NCBI GenBank assembly: GCA_051000395.1
Contig: JBPCOI010000054.1
Span: 1-23,755, forward strand
Length of the DNA stretch: 23,755 bases
Reading direction: 5' to 3'
Origin: JBPCOI01 sp051000395
GTDB taxonomy: Bacteria; Actinomycetota; Actinomycetes; Mycobacteriales; Jatrophihabitantaceae
Positions within the stretch are counted from its first letter, which is position 1. Each line of letters starts with the position of its first letter. Below are positions 7,337 through 15,300 of the stretch, one piece after another. The notes beneath the pieces were generated by a model. That model ran no database searches. It saw nothing but the letters and a program-made list of their open reading frames with translations, and was not told where the DNA came from. The translations under genes were made by a program, and so were the position numbers.

Positions 7337-9021
7337 CGCAGCTCGGCTGCTTCACGTTCCGAGTAGTCGCATCGCAGGACGCCGACACGGAACCGGCCCG
7401 CAGCTCCCACGTCGGTGTCCCCTACGAACTGGATGCGCACCTGGCCGACGTCGAGCGATGGGCCGGCGGACTCGCGACGGCGTGCGGCCTCTCGTCCGAT
7501 GAGCGCGGCATCCTCGCCGCCGCCGGAGCACTGCACGACCTCGGCAAGGCCGACCCGCGCTTCCAGACCCAACTGCGCGAGGGCGAACTACGCGCAGGCG
7601 CAAAGCTGCTGGCCAAGTCAGCCATCCCGCATCGGGATCGCGAGCGCAGCGACCGCGCCAGGGACCTATCCGGGTACCCCGCCCGCCTGCGTCACGAACT
7701 GACCTCCCTCGCCATGCTCGACACCGCATCATTCGCCTCCGCCGAGGACGAACTCGTCCGCTACCTCGTCGCCACACACCATGGCTACTGTCGCCCGTTC
7801 TCGCCGGCTCAGGTCGACCCGGCACCGGTCCGCGTGCCGTACGCCGGGCTCTTCGGCGAACTCACTGCCACCAGCGGCCATACCCTCGGCGGCGTCGGCA
7901 GCCCTCTGCCGTCGCTGTTCACCCGGCTCATCGACAGGTACGGACACCTCCGGCTGGCCCACTACGAGGCGTTACTGCGACTGGCAGACCACGGCGCGAG
8001 CCGCAACATCGGCCGGCGGACACCGGCGACACTCCGCCTGCGCTTGCAGCCGACCACGACGCCCGCGAGCGACCGAGCCAAGGCCCTGCCGTTGCCTGGC
8101 CTGCCGGTGACCTCCGCGCACTCGTTCCTGGCCGCCCTCGGAACGGTCGAGGCATTGCACCGGGCCGGACTCGAGGCCGCCCTCTCATGGTCGATCGGGC
8201 CTTTCCCCCACGCCCAGCTGCACGGCGTGTCGTCCATGGACGAGGCGGTCGGTGCGATCTTGAGCGACCGGACCCGTCGCATGAAGGACTTTGTGCTCGG
8301 CTACCCGGCGAGAGACCCGTTCGAAACGCTCGGCCGGACACGAACCGAGACCTATGCCTGGTGGGCGCACGTAGCGGAACAGCCGCACGATCACCCGGAC
8401 CTCGATCTATTCTGCGGGCTCCTCATCGACGGGGGCCGCACGGCCGAAGGCAAGGCGAAGCCGACCCACTTCGACTTCACCGCCGGACAAGCGAAGTTCC
8501 TGAAGATCGCGCGGACGATCGGTGAGGCACTCGACGCCGACATGCTCATCGAGGCACTGGCGGGGCCGTGGCGCTACACCAGCGAACTGTCAACCCTGCG
8601 GTTCGAGGCTACCGGCGAGCGGCTGGCGGCGCTGCGAGGGGTTCCCCCGGACAAGGACCCGATCTGCGGCGTCCCGGGCGCGGACTGGCTCGCGTTCCTC
8701 GGACTGTCGTACTACCCGCTGGCACTTCGCCCGAGCCGAGACCGGTATCGAGTCGTCACTGCCGCGTGTGACGCCGACTGGAATCGCTCGGCATTCCGCT
8801 GGCCCGCGTGGAATCCACCGATCGACCGCGCCCTGATCGCGGCACTCGTGACGGACCCCTCGCTTGTGGGCCAGGACCAAACAAGACGTCACACGTCACC
8901 GCCGGAGCTCCAGGCGCGTGGCGTGACCCAGATCTGGCAGTCCGGGATCGTCCGGTCCGCGCAGGGCTACGGGTCCTTCGCGCCACCGAAACTCATCGCA
9001 TCGGCCATTGGGCCGGCCTGA
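7336..9021 (+). pseudogene. cas3: 5'-truncated cas3 remnant: HD nuclease domain plus type I-G Cas3-extension
   Basis: One open frame of 561 codons runs from the last CRISPR repeat (in-frame TGA at 7333) to the stop at 9019. It has no ATG, GTG or TTG until ATG 7714. The first part is a complete Cas3 HD domain: DAHLADVERW (first His), ALHDLGKADPRFQ (HD pair, codons at 7534-7539), LRHELTSL, ATHHGYCRPF and RLADHGAS. The rest resembles the Cas3-extension of type I-G/I-U systems, with PLPGLPVTSAHSFLAALG at its start and DWLAFLGLSYYPLALRP near its end. The helicase domain expected upstream is absent; the array occupies its place. Translation from ATG 7714 (435 residues) would give only the extension and the last HD motifs, so nuclease function is unlikely. 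The reading frame after the break is undamaged, which suggests a recent loss or residual use. Confidence 0.75.
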
Positions 9022-9267
9022 CGCGACGGCACCGTGTCGCTGTGTGCCGTCGACTCGCGGCCCCGCTGCCCGCCGACGTTCGCCAAGTCCCATCCCTGTG
9101 CGCACGACCCGTTGGGTCATCCAGCCGAAGGTAGCGAGAGTCGCGCGCCGTTGCTGGCGTTCGCAGGGTAAGTCCGGACGTTGCTGGCCAGGGTCGTCCA
9201 GATCAACGGTGCAGATTCGAAGATGCGCGCGGGCGGCCATGTACTTGGCGGCGAACAAGACGCCTGA
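9022..9267. other. Non-coding gap after cas3 remnant
   Basis: No protein family is recognisable on either strand between the cas3 remnant stop and the hsdM scrap. Short frames exist on both strands, but none shows a motif, a ribosome binding site or a continuation into a neighbour. Confidence 0.4.
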
Positions 9268-9516
9268 GTCCCGAGGCTCAACGCTGCACCCAAGTCAAGA
9301 GCCGATCTTGCCTTCACGATGAACATGCTGAGCTGGCTCGCGGTGAACGGCACGGCGGTGATCATCGAGTTCCCCGGGTGTGCCTATCGCGGCGGTGGGG
9401 AGCAGAAGACTCGCAACTACCTGTTGGACGACAACTACGTCGACACCGTGATACAGCTGCATACGGACCTGTTCTTCGGCAACAAGATCAAGCTCACCGA
9501 GGCCAACCACGTGACA
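9268..9516 (+). pseudogene. hsdM: hsdM fragment (type I restriction-modification DNA methyltransferase)
   Basis: About 80 codons match the C-terminal half of type I N6-adenine methyltransferase subunits. The stretch begins NAAPKSRADLAFTMNMLSWL and continues with VNGTAVIIEFPG, YRGGGEQKTRNYLLDDNYVDTV and LFFGNKIK, the order found in HsdM after the NPPF catalytic motif. An in-frame TGA lies just upstream at 9265. The S-adenosylmethionine-binding and NPPF regions are missing, and after about 9514 the frame turns into Arg/Ala-rich nonsense. It is a non-functional scrap, on the same strand as the hsdR pseudogene 1.6 kb downstream, and probably from the same lost operon. Confidence 0.75.
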
Positions 9517-9659
9517 TCCGGTTCGGGTCGCCGTCGACGGCGGGCGCGGTTGCGCTGGGCCGCTCGTGCAACGGCATGCGCGAGCGGGCGGACTGCACAG
9601 GCAGTGCGTACCGGAACTGGGAGAACCGCGAGGTCGCGACCGCTTTCCGTAAGGACGCA

Positions 9660-10969
9660 CTACGGGTCGAACGGGCTGGCGCGCAGGCCGCGGACGTTAC
9701 GCAGCGGTTTCCGGGCGGGGTCGACGAATGCGGGCGGGATGAACCACGGTACGCCGTTGCGCATGACGATCTCCCAGCCCTGGGACGCGAACCGGGCGTG
9801 GTGGTACGGGCAGAGCAGGACCAGGTTGTCCAGATCGGTCGCGCCGCCGTGGCGCCATTCGCGGATGTGATGGCGTTCGCACCACTCCGGTGGCTGATCG
9901 CAGCCGGGGAACGCGCAGCCGGCGTCGCGGACGAGTAACGCGTCCGCTTGGGCTTGGGTAGCGAGCCGGCGGCCGCGGCCGTGGGCGAGGATGCTGCCGG
10001 TGGAGTCGTGCACGGCCCAGGCGATGCAGGCCTGGTCTGTCAGGCGCAGGGCGGTGCTGACCCGTATGCGTTGCCCGAGGCTGGTCAGTGCGTGGCCGGT
10101 GCCGGTCTGGAACTGCTCGGCGGTCATGGTCAGGTGGACGGTGACCGGGCAGCCGGTCGCCGCCGGGAACTCGTCTGCCCGCAGCCCGAGCGAGAGCAGC
10201 TCACCGAGGGCGTCGTGGCGCCGCTGCCCGGCGGTCCGCGAGTCACGGCCGGTCGCATCCTCCGGCCGCGGCCGGCTGCGCACGGCCAGCCACGCGTCGA
10301 ACGCTGCTGTGGTCTGCGGATCCAGCAGCCCGGCCAGCCGTCCCCACCCGTCGCGTCGGCGGTGCAGAATCACCTCGCGGCGCGGGTCGGGCTCGTCGTC
10401 CTCGGGTTGCGTACCGTCCGGGTCGGCGGCATCGACCAGGGCGGTGGCAACGCGGTTCAGATCGTTCGGGTCCAGGGCGGCCGCGGCATCCACGAGGATC
10501 TTCTCCGCGGCGGCGACCTGCTCGACCGCCAGCGACGCCGGCAGCTCCTCGAAGGCCCGCAGCATCACCCGCACGTGCTCGCCGCCGAGCAGCCCACAGC
10601 GGCGGGCCTGGGCGGCCAGCGGGCGCAGCGGTTCCAGCGCCTGGCCGGTAACGTGGTCCGTTCTGCGAGCGCATGCGCCTCCCGTACCCGGGCCCGCGCC
10701 GCGCCCGGGGTGATCCGCCACAGCCTGCCCAGGTACCCGGCCGGGTTGCGCGCCAGCTGCCGGTCCGCAAGCTCCCGTGATTCGATCTCGGCCACCACGG
10801 CGTAGTCCGCGGTGGCCAAGGTGCGCCGGGTCGCCTACAACTCGCCGGCAGCTTCGGCGAACTCGTCCTCGCTCAAACAGCCGAGATCACCGTTGTCGAA
10901 ATGCTTGAGGACGTCGCCGACGGCAGCCTGCAACGACACGATCGCGTCGAGCACCGCTCCCGAAGTCAT
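9660..10969 (-). pseudogene. DUF222 / HNH endonuclease (REP13E12 family), disrupted
   Basis: A typical DUF222-HNH protein of about 435 residues if repaired. ATG at 10969 opens MTSGAVLDAIVSLQAAVGDV, runs 44 codons and hits an in-frame TAG at 10837-10835. The same frame continues ATRRTLATADYAVVAEIES and GYLGRLWRITPGAARARVREA to about 10650. There a one-base deletion shifts homology into the frame that reads TGQALEPLRPLAAQARR and ends at 9660. The C-terminal HNH domain is intact: CAFPGCDQPPEWCERHHIREW, then GGATDLDNLVLLCPYHHARF. Two independent lesions make it a pseudogene, although GTG- or ATG-initiated translation of the downstream frame (353 codons from 10721) could yield DUF222-HNH without its N-terminus. 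It sits between the hsdM and hsdR remnants. These proteins are often repeated in actinobacterial genomes. Confidence 0.85.
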
Positions 10970-10995
10970 GGCTACAGATTAGGGTCGGGGTCTGA

Positions 10996-11145
10996 CAATT
11001 TCGGGCGGTTGCGAACCGGCACGATCCTCGTGATCACGACCGCTTCAAGGTGATCGAAAAGCTCGCGTTCGGCTCCGTCCACCGGGCCGAGTCGGCACCC
11101 GAGACAGGGCAGGACCGGCGCAAGGGGAGGAAAGTGCGACGGTGA
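10996..11145 (+). pseudogene. Unassigned ORF tail overlapping hsdR start
   Basis: An open frame of about 49 codons containing HDRFKVIEKLAFGSVHRAES ends with TGA at 11143-11145, overlapping the GTG at 11142 of the hsdR remnant in a GTGA junction. Such 4-base overlaps are normal within operons, so this may be the last piece of the gene that once preceded hsdR. I do not recognise the sequence, and no start codon or ribosome binding site is evident. It could be chance. Confidence 0.25.
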
Positions 11146-11834
11146 CCCACAGTGCAGACGGCAGCCACCTCCCCCTCCTTACGAGCCGATCGTGGTCAGC
11201 GATGGGACCACGGTCGTCGCCGAGTTCATCTCGGAGCCGCTGAAGGAGAGCGGTTACCAGTCCGAGGCCGCGTTGGCGGCGGCGTTCCTCGAGTTGTTGC
11301 GGGCCAGGCGTACGAAACCTGCGCATCACGAGCGCGTCCGCACTGGAAGCCAACCTGCGGACGCAGCTCGCGGCGTTGAACAAGATCGAGTTCTTCGATA
11401 CCGAATGGCGGCGGTTGTTCACCGAGAAGATCGCCAGCGCCAACGACGGCATCGGATTCACAGGGGCACCGATCTTCGCCGACAACGCCGCCAGCAGCGG
11501 CAACCAGTTGCGCACGACAGAGCAGGCGTTCGGCGAGAAGCTGCACATGTACACGATGGTGGACGCGATCAACGACAAGGACGTTCGGCCGTTTCGCATC
11601 GACCACGTCAACACCGGCCAGCGGCCTGGGCACCTTGCCGACAAGCAGGTCTCGGCGGTCGACATCGAGAATGCCCTTCTCGCGCCTGCGCGGCTGCGCA
11701 AGTGAGGGACTACATCCTTGACCACTTCGACCAGAAGAAGAATCGATCGACTGGCTACCGGCTCGGTGACAAGCGACTGTCCGGCTTCAACTCGTTGTTC
11801 GCGACGGCGTCGATCGACGCGGCGAAGCGGGAGT
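11142..11834 (+). pseudogene. hsdR: hsdR pseudogene (type I restriction endonuclease), frameshifted and internally deleted
   Basis: Pieces of the type I restriction motor subunit occur in order but in different frames. GTG 11142, preceded by GGGGAGG at about 11125, starts THSADGSHLP. Then come PYEPIVVSDGTTVVAEFISE and YQSEAALAAAFLELL in a second frame, QAYE in a third, and RITSASALEANLRTQLAALN to RLFTEKIASANDGI in the first. That segment jumps straight to GFTGAPIFADNAAS, RTTEQAFGEKLHMYTMVDAI and RPFRIDHVN, which lie hundreds of residues later in full HsdR. A further shift at about 11702 leads to DYILDHFDQKK and GFNSLFATASIDAAKR. Each shift is explained by one missing base. The helicase motor core and C-terminus are gone, so it cannot function. 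Confidence 0.85.
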
Positions 11835-11939
11835 TGCTCGGCGGGAATCGAGTTGCGTCCATAGACGTGGTGTTTGATCTTCGCCCGCCGCCGGAACGCC
11901 AATGCGAATCTCGATTGCTGTCGTTCGTACGGTGGACCC

Positions 11940-12731
11940 GTGCCCGACATCTACGTCTACGACTTCTCTGGCGGTGAGGAGGAGCGCGTCCGTCGCGAGG
12001 CGGAGCGCGCGGCGCAGCGTGCCCAGGTTCGCGCCCGCTACACGCAGCGCGTGACAGATCTGGCGGGCGTGGACGAGATCACGGCTGACTTGGTGATGTC
12101 GGCGCTGTTCGACCACGTCGACGTCCTCACCGGCGAGCTGTGCCAGTTCGGCAACCACCCGAAGCTGCCCAACCCGGGTGGCCAGGGTGACGCCGGCTTC
12201 GACTGCCGCTGCCAGTGGAGTCAGGAACGCCGTGCGGCCGCCACCCGCCGCTGGCTCACGAGCATGGATGAGTTCTGGGCGTCACCCGAAGCGCAGGCGG
12301 CGACAGCCAAGCGCGAGGCCGAGCGCGAGGAGATCGAAGCGTGGATCGCCGCGCATCCCGGCGTGCAGGTGCGCCAGACGACCGAGTTCGCGCCCGAGCA
12401 ATGGGAAGGTCACGTCGACGGGCGTTCCTTCTACTTCCGTGAGCGCCACGGTCATTGGCGCATCGAACTGGACCTCGAACCCGACGGGCACTTCGCGAAC
12501 CGCCTCGTCGGCACCGGCGAGGACGGCAAGGTGATCACCGAGCCGCTCGAGACGACCTCTGGCTCAGCGATCGCTGAAGGCGTCGACTCGGCTCTCGGTG
12601 CCACGGACCTGGCCCGCCTGGAGTTCATCGTGCGCACGATCCGCGAGCACATCAGCGGCGAAACCTGCCCGCACGTCGGTGCCATCGCTTTCTGCCCCAC
12701 CTGCGGCGTGCGTTGCGGGCACATGGACTGA
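11940..12731 (+). CDS. Hypothetical protein with N- and C-terminal Cys motifs
   Basis: An intact 263-residue ORF, not recognised. GTG at 11940 (VPDIYVYDFSGGEEERVRRE) is the likely start because upstream codons in this frame overlap the decayed hsdR end. An Arg/Glu/Ala-rich charged helix occupies residues 10-38 and a second one lies at about 115-130. Between them lies LCQFGNHPKLPNPGG followed by DAGFDCRCQWSQERR, a compact Cys/His cluster that could bind zinc. The middle (about 140-190) looks like a beta-rich domain (GRSFYFRERHGHWRIELDLE). The C-terminus CPHVGAIAFCPTCGVRCGHMD contains five Cys and two His and is probably a zinc ribbon. It is the only undamaged frame in the decayed defence region. 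It could be a cargo or nucleic-acid-binding protein; no function is asserted. Confidence 0.7.
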   Translation: MPDIYVYDFSGGEEERVRREAERAAQRAQVRARYTQRVTDLAGVDEITADLVMSALFDHVDVLTGELCQFGNHPKLPNPGGQGDAGFDCRCQWSQERRAAATRRWLTSMDEFWASPEAQAATAKREAEREEIEAWIAAHPGVQVRQTTEFAPEQWEGHVDGRSFYFRERHGHWRIELDLEPDGHFANRLVGTGEDGKVITEPLETTSGSAIAEGVDSALGATDLARLEFIVRTIREHISGETCPHVGAIAFCPTCGVRCGHMD

Positions 12732-12754
12732 ACGAAGTTCTCGTACGCGGGCGC

Positions 12755-12814
12755 GTGCAGTTCGCCCAGATCGATCTCGCCGGGTACGAGGACGCGACGC
12801 CAGATCGGCTGGCT
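12755..12814 (-). pseudogene. Scrap of pRiA4b ORF-3-like domain
   Basis: The minus strand encodes QPIWRRVLVPGEIDLGELH, matching the start of the plasmid pRiA4b ORF-3-like domain (PPIWRR-x-xVP-x-x-x-TL-x-x-LH). Homology stops at once on both sides: a stretch of unrelated residues follows and the frame enters the hypothetical gene in antisense. Only about 20 codons survive. Seen: the short match. Inferred: a deletion remnant of a mobile-element-associated gene. Confidence 0.4.
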
Positions 12815-12827
12815 TGTCCTCGGCCGC

Positions 12828-14456
12828 CTACTCGCGTCTGGTTCTGTCGCGAACGGTGACGCGGAGGGTCGCGGTACCCGGCGTGGACGGCGAGCCGCCG
12901 AAGATCGGGAGGTAGCGGGCAAGCTGTGGCAGCTGCACCGTTGCGGTGAGCGTGGCCGTGCCGTCATTGACCAGCTGGACGGGCTCGGGCATCTGCGCTA
13001 CGTCGTCGACCGACCCGCGGATGTCGTTGTTCCATCCGATCCAGGCGCCCAATCCGGCCTGCCCGGACGGGTCGCCGACGTCCACGATCAACGCGTCACT
13101 CCAGTCGGGGACCTGTTCGAGATGGTCGTGGAAAACGAAACTGCCGTTGCGTTGTGCGGTCTTGAACACGCGCAGAGTCACGACGTAGCGGCTCATCGGG
13201 TTGCGGTCGGCGCTGGTGGTTTCCGAGGTCGAGCGATCGAAGAGGAAGGTGGACACGATCGGAACCGGAGCGTTGACGGTGTCGCGGGTCGTGGTGAGCT
13301 CCTCGTTGAGGATGATCGGGCACCAGTGTTCGGCCTGCTGCTCGCTCATGATCACCGGTATGCCGCGCACCGCCAGTTGCATGTCCGCCTGCCAGGTGAC
13401 GCCAGGGGTGAGGACGTCAGATTCCGGAAGGTCCGCAAACTCCAGTGACACGGCCCAACGTCCGAACAGGAACCGCCGCAGGTTCTGGTAGCCCTCCTCG
13501 GAGTTGACCTCGCCGTACCTGCCGGAATGTGATTTGTACACGTAGGCGCGGTGGGCTCCCTTGATGTAGGCGTTCTCGATGCGGACCAGCCCATCGCTGC
13601 GTGGACCGACGAGCAGCCGCGAAGGCCCGTAGTCCTGCGGATCGGTGCCCACCAGGCAGAAGATCTTGGCGACGTCGAACACTGCGGCTGGGATCTCGCG
13701 CGGGTCCCAACCGTCCGGGGCCTCGTCGGTTCCGAATGTCTTTCCCGGCGTCAGGTAGCCGTACATCTTCCGCGGAGAGAAGATGTCCGTGCCGACCGTG
13801 CCGAACAGGTCCATCGCTGAGTTCACCAGGCCGGCGTCGGTAGTGATCCCGCCGTGGGGGGTCCCGTAGGTGAACAGCTTGTCGACGATGTCCTTGGCCG
13901 GGGCCAGCTGCGCGGTGCTGCCGTCCGGCAGCGACCGTGGCTGCCCACAGAGCTTCTGCATCATGCACCGGACGATCAGTCCGCCCATCGAGTGGGCTAC
14001 CAGGTCGACCTTCTGCGCGCCGGTGCGCTTCAAAACCGTGGTGATGAGGTCGTAAAGGTCATAGGCGGCTTGCTCGATGTTGAAACCGGACGCGCTGCTG
14101 TGCTGGTGAAACCAGGTCTCGGCCCTTTCCAACAGGGATGTCTTCTGGGGTGCGCGAAATGTGGTGGCGGCGCTGTCGTAGAAGCGGTGCACCCAGATCG
14201 AAGCCTCAGGCAGCGTATCCGCGCCCGTCTGCAGAAGAAGGCGCTGATCGCCTTGCACCAGCAGGCTGTAGCCGTCCTCAGTGATCAGCCGCAGCAGCGG
14301 GCCCTCGAACTGGTAGAAGCTGGGGTCGCCGCCGCCGCCGATGCGTACGTGGGTCGCGCCCTTGTTGAATCCGTAGAACGGATCGTCGACCTCCTGATCG
14401 ATCCCGGCGGTCGACCCCGCGAAGCCGCGGACGTAGATGATCGGAAACTTGTTCAT
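12828..14456 (-). CDS. Alpha/beta-fold hydrolase, lipase/PGAP1-like, with C-terminal beta-rich region
   Basis: A 542-residue protein beginning MNKFPIIYVRGFAGS. The N-terminal 350 residues form an alpha/beta hydrolase: oxyanion-region IIYVRGFAGS, nucleophile elbow LVAHSMGGLIV with Ser156, YGTPHGG (typical of lipases and DUF676/PGAP1-like esterases), and SDGLVRIENAY and YKSHSG, which plausibly supply the acid and the His. The C-terminal 190 residues (from VSLEFADLPESD) look like a beta-sandwich of unknown family. There is no signal peptide, so it acts in the cytosol unless exported another way. ATG 14456 is chosen because GGGGAGG lies 5 bases upstream; the frame extends further without a better start. 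It is a single-gene unit, convergent with the hypothetical protein and divergent from the membrane protein. The substrate is unknown. Confidence 0.82.
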   Translation of the reverse strand: MNKFPIIYVRGFAGSTAGIDQEVDDPFYGFNKGATHVRIGGGGDPSFYQFEGPLLRLITEDGYSLLVQGDQRLLLQTGADTLPEASIWVHRFYDSAATTFRAPQKTSLLERAETWFHQHSSASGFNIEQAAYDLYDLITTVLKRTGAQKVDLVAHSMGGLIVRCMMQKLCGQPRSLPDGSTAQLAPAKDIVDKLFTYGTPHGGITTDAGLVNSAMDLFGTVGTDIFSPRKMYGYLTPGKTFGTDEAPDGWDPREIPAAVFDVAKIFCLVGTDPQDYGPSRLLVGPRSDGLVRIENAYIKGAHRAYVYKSHSGRYGEVNSEEGYQNLRRFLFGRWAVSLEFADLPESDVLTPGVTWQADMQLAVRGIPVIMSEQQAEHWCPIILNEELTTTRDTVNAPVPIVSTFLFDRSTSETTSADRNPMSRYVVTLRVFKTAQRNGSFVFHDHLEQVPDWSDALIVDVGDPSGQAGLGAWIGWNNDIRGSVDDVAQMPEPVQLVNDGTATLTATVQLPQLARYLPIFGGSPSTPGTATLRVTVRDRTRRE

Positions 14457-14617
14457 CTGAGCCTCCCCGGCCCGGTCAGGCTCAGATCCTCTCGTCAACG
14501 GCCACCGCCGGTCAATGACGTGAATGCCGACGAGTGCCGCCCGCGTCGGCGCCGATCGAGTCCTGTACGCGCGCCCGTGCGCGGTCTACATTCGCGGCAT
14601 CCCGAACGGAGGATGTG

Positions 14618-15271
14618 TTGAGTCTGTTGACGTTGGGGTCGGTCGGGATCGGGCGCGATCTCGCGCCCGCCGGTGACTTGCTTTCGCGCGACGCGACGAC
14701 GTCAAAGGTGCGGGTTGCCCTTGTCGGGCAGGGCGCGCCGGCGCCCGGAGTCCAGACGCAGGGTGCGCCGAGCACGGGCAGTGCGCCCGCGACGTCCACG
14801 GTGAGCACCGCGAGCTTCGGCCAACTGCTCGTCGCGCAGATTCCGAGCGAGGCGCTGCTGGCCTACACGACCCTGCTTGCCCTGTTCACCGCTGCCGGAT
14901 CTGGTACGCCGTACCGGACCGGAAGGTGGATCGTGTACGGAAGCACGATCGTGGTGTGCGCGGCAGCTGTTCTCGCCGCCTACTTCGCGCAGCGCCACTA
15001 CCGCTTCGACAACTCGGAGACCCGCCAAGGTAAGCGAGCGGGACGACCGAAGTCGGCCTTGGCCAGGCTGCACCTGCCGATCCTCCCGATGGTGACGGCG
15101 ATGCTGTCGATGGCGGTCTACGGGTTGACGGTGCCCGGCTCTCCGTTGCAGTTCGAACTGTCCGGCACTGCGTTCGGGATCTGGTCCGGATGCCTGGCCG
15201 TCGGTGGTGGCGTGATGATGTCGATCTTCGCGCCGTTCCTCGGCAGGGGAAACGGTGCGAAGGTACCGTAG
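14618..15271 (+). CDS. Membrane protein with about four helices, unknown function
   Basis: A predicted 217-residue membrane protein. TTG at 14618 (MSLLTLGSVGIGRDL) is preceded by CGGAGG with 5-base spacing; GTG at 14615 is an alternative. The first 70 residues are soluble and Ala/Ser/Thr/Pro-rich (APGVQTQGAPSTGSAPATST). Four hydrophobic segments follow: LLAYTTLLALFTAAG, VYGSTIVVCAAAVLAAYFA, LPILPMVTAMLSMAVYGLTV and IWSGCLAVGGGVMMSIFAPF, with a basic cytosolic loop (RQGKRAGRPKSALAR) between the second and third. The family is not recognised. The stop lies 30 bases before the minisatellite. Confidence 0.7.
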   Translation: MSLLTLGSVGIGRDLAPAGDLLSRDATTSKVRVALVGQGAPAPGVQTQGAPSTGSAPATSTVSTASFGQLLVAQIPSEALLAYTTLLALFTAAGSGTPYRTGRWIVYGSTIVVCAAAVLAAYFAQRHYRFDNSETRQGKRAGRPKSALARLHLPILPMVTAMLSMAVYGLTVPGSPLQFELSGTAFGIWSGCLAVGGGVMMSIFAPFLGRGNGAKVP

Positions 15272-15300
15272 ACCGGCCAACGTTGATCTTGGTGCCGACA

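Noticed and set aside
7104..7388. Repeat-rich minus-strand protein with HPDLRDRAPLR units
   Set aside because: It is translation of the CRISPR repeats; spacers are unique and of regular length.
7415..7702. Short plus-strand ORF after the array
   Set aside because: It is out of frame with the clear HD-domain codons covering the same bases.
9117..9365. Minus-strand ORF between the cas3 and hsdM remnants
   Set aside because: No family match; it runs antisense into the hsdM fragment.
11045..11950. 301-codon minus-strand ORF
   Set aside because: It is antisense to recognisable hsdR pieces and has no domain of its own.
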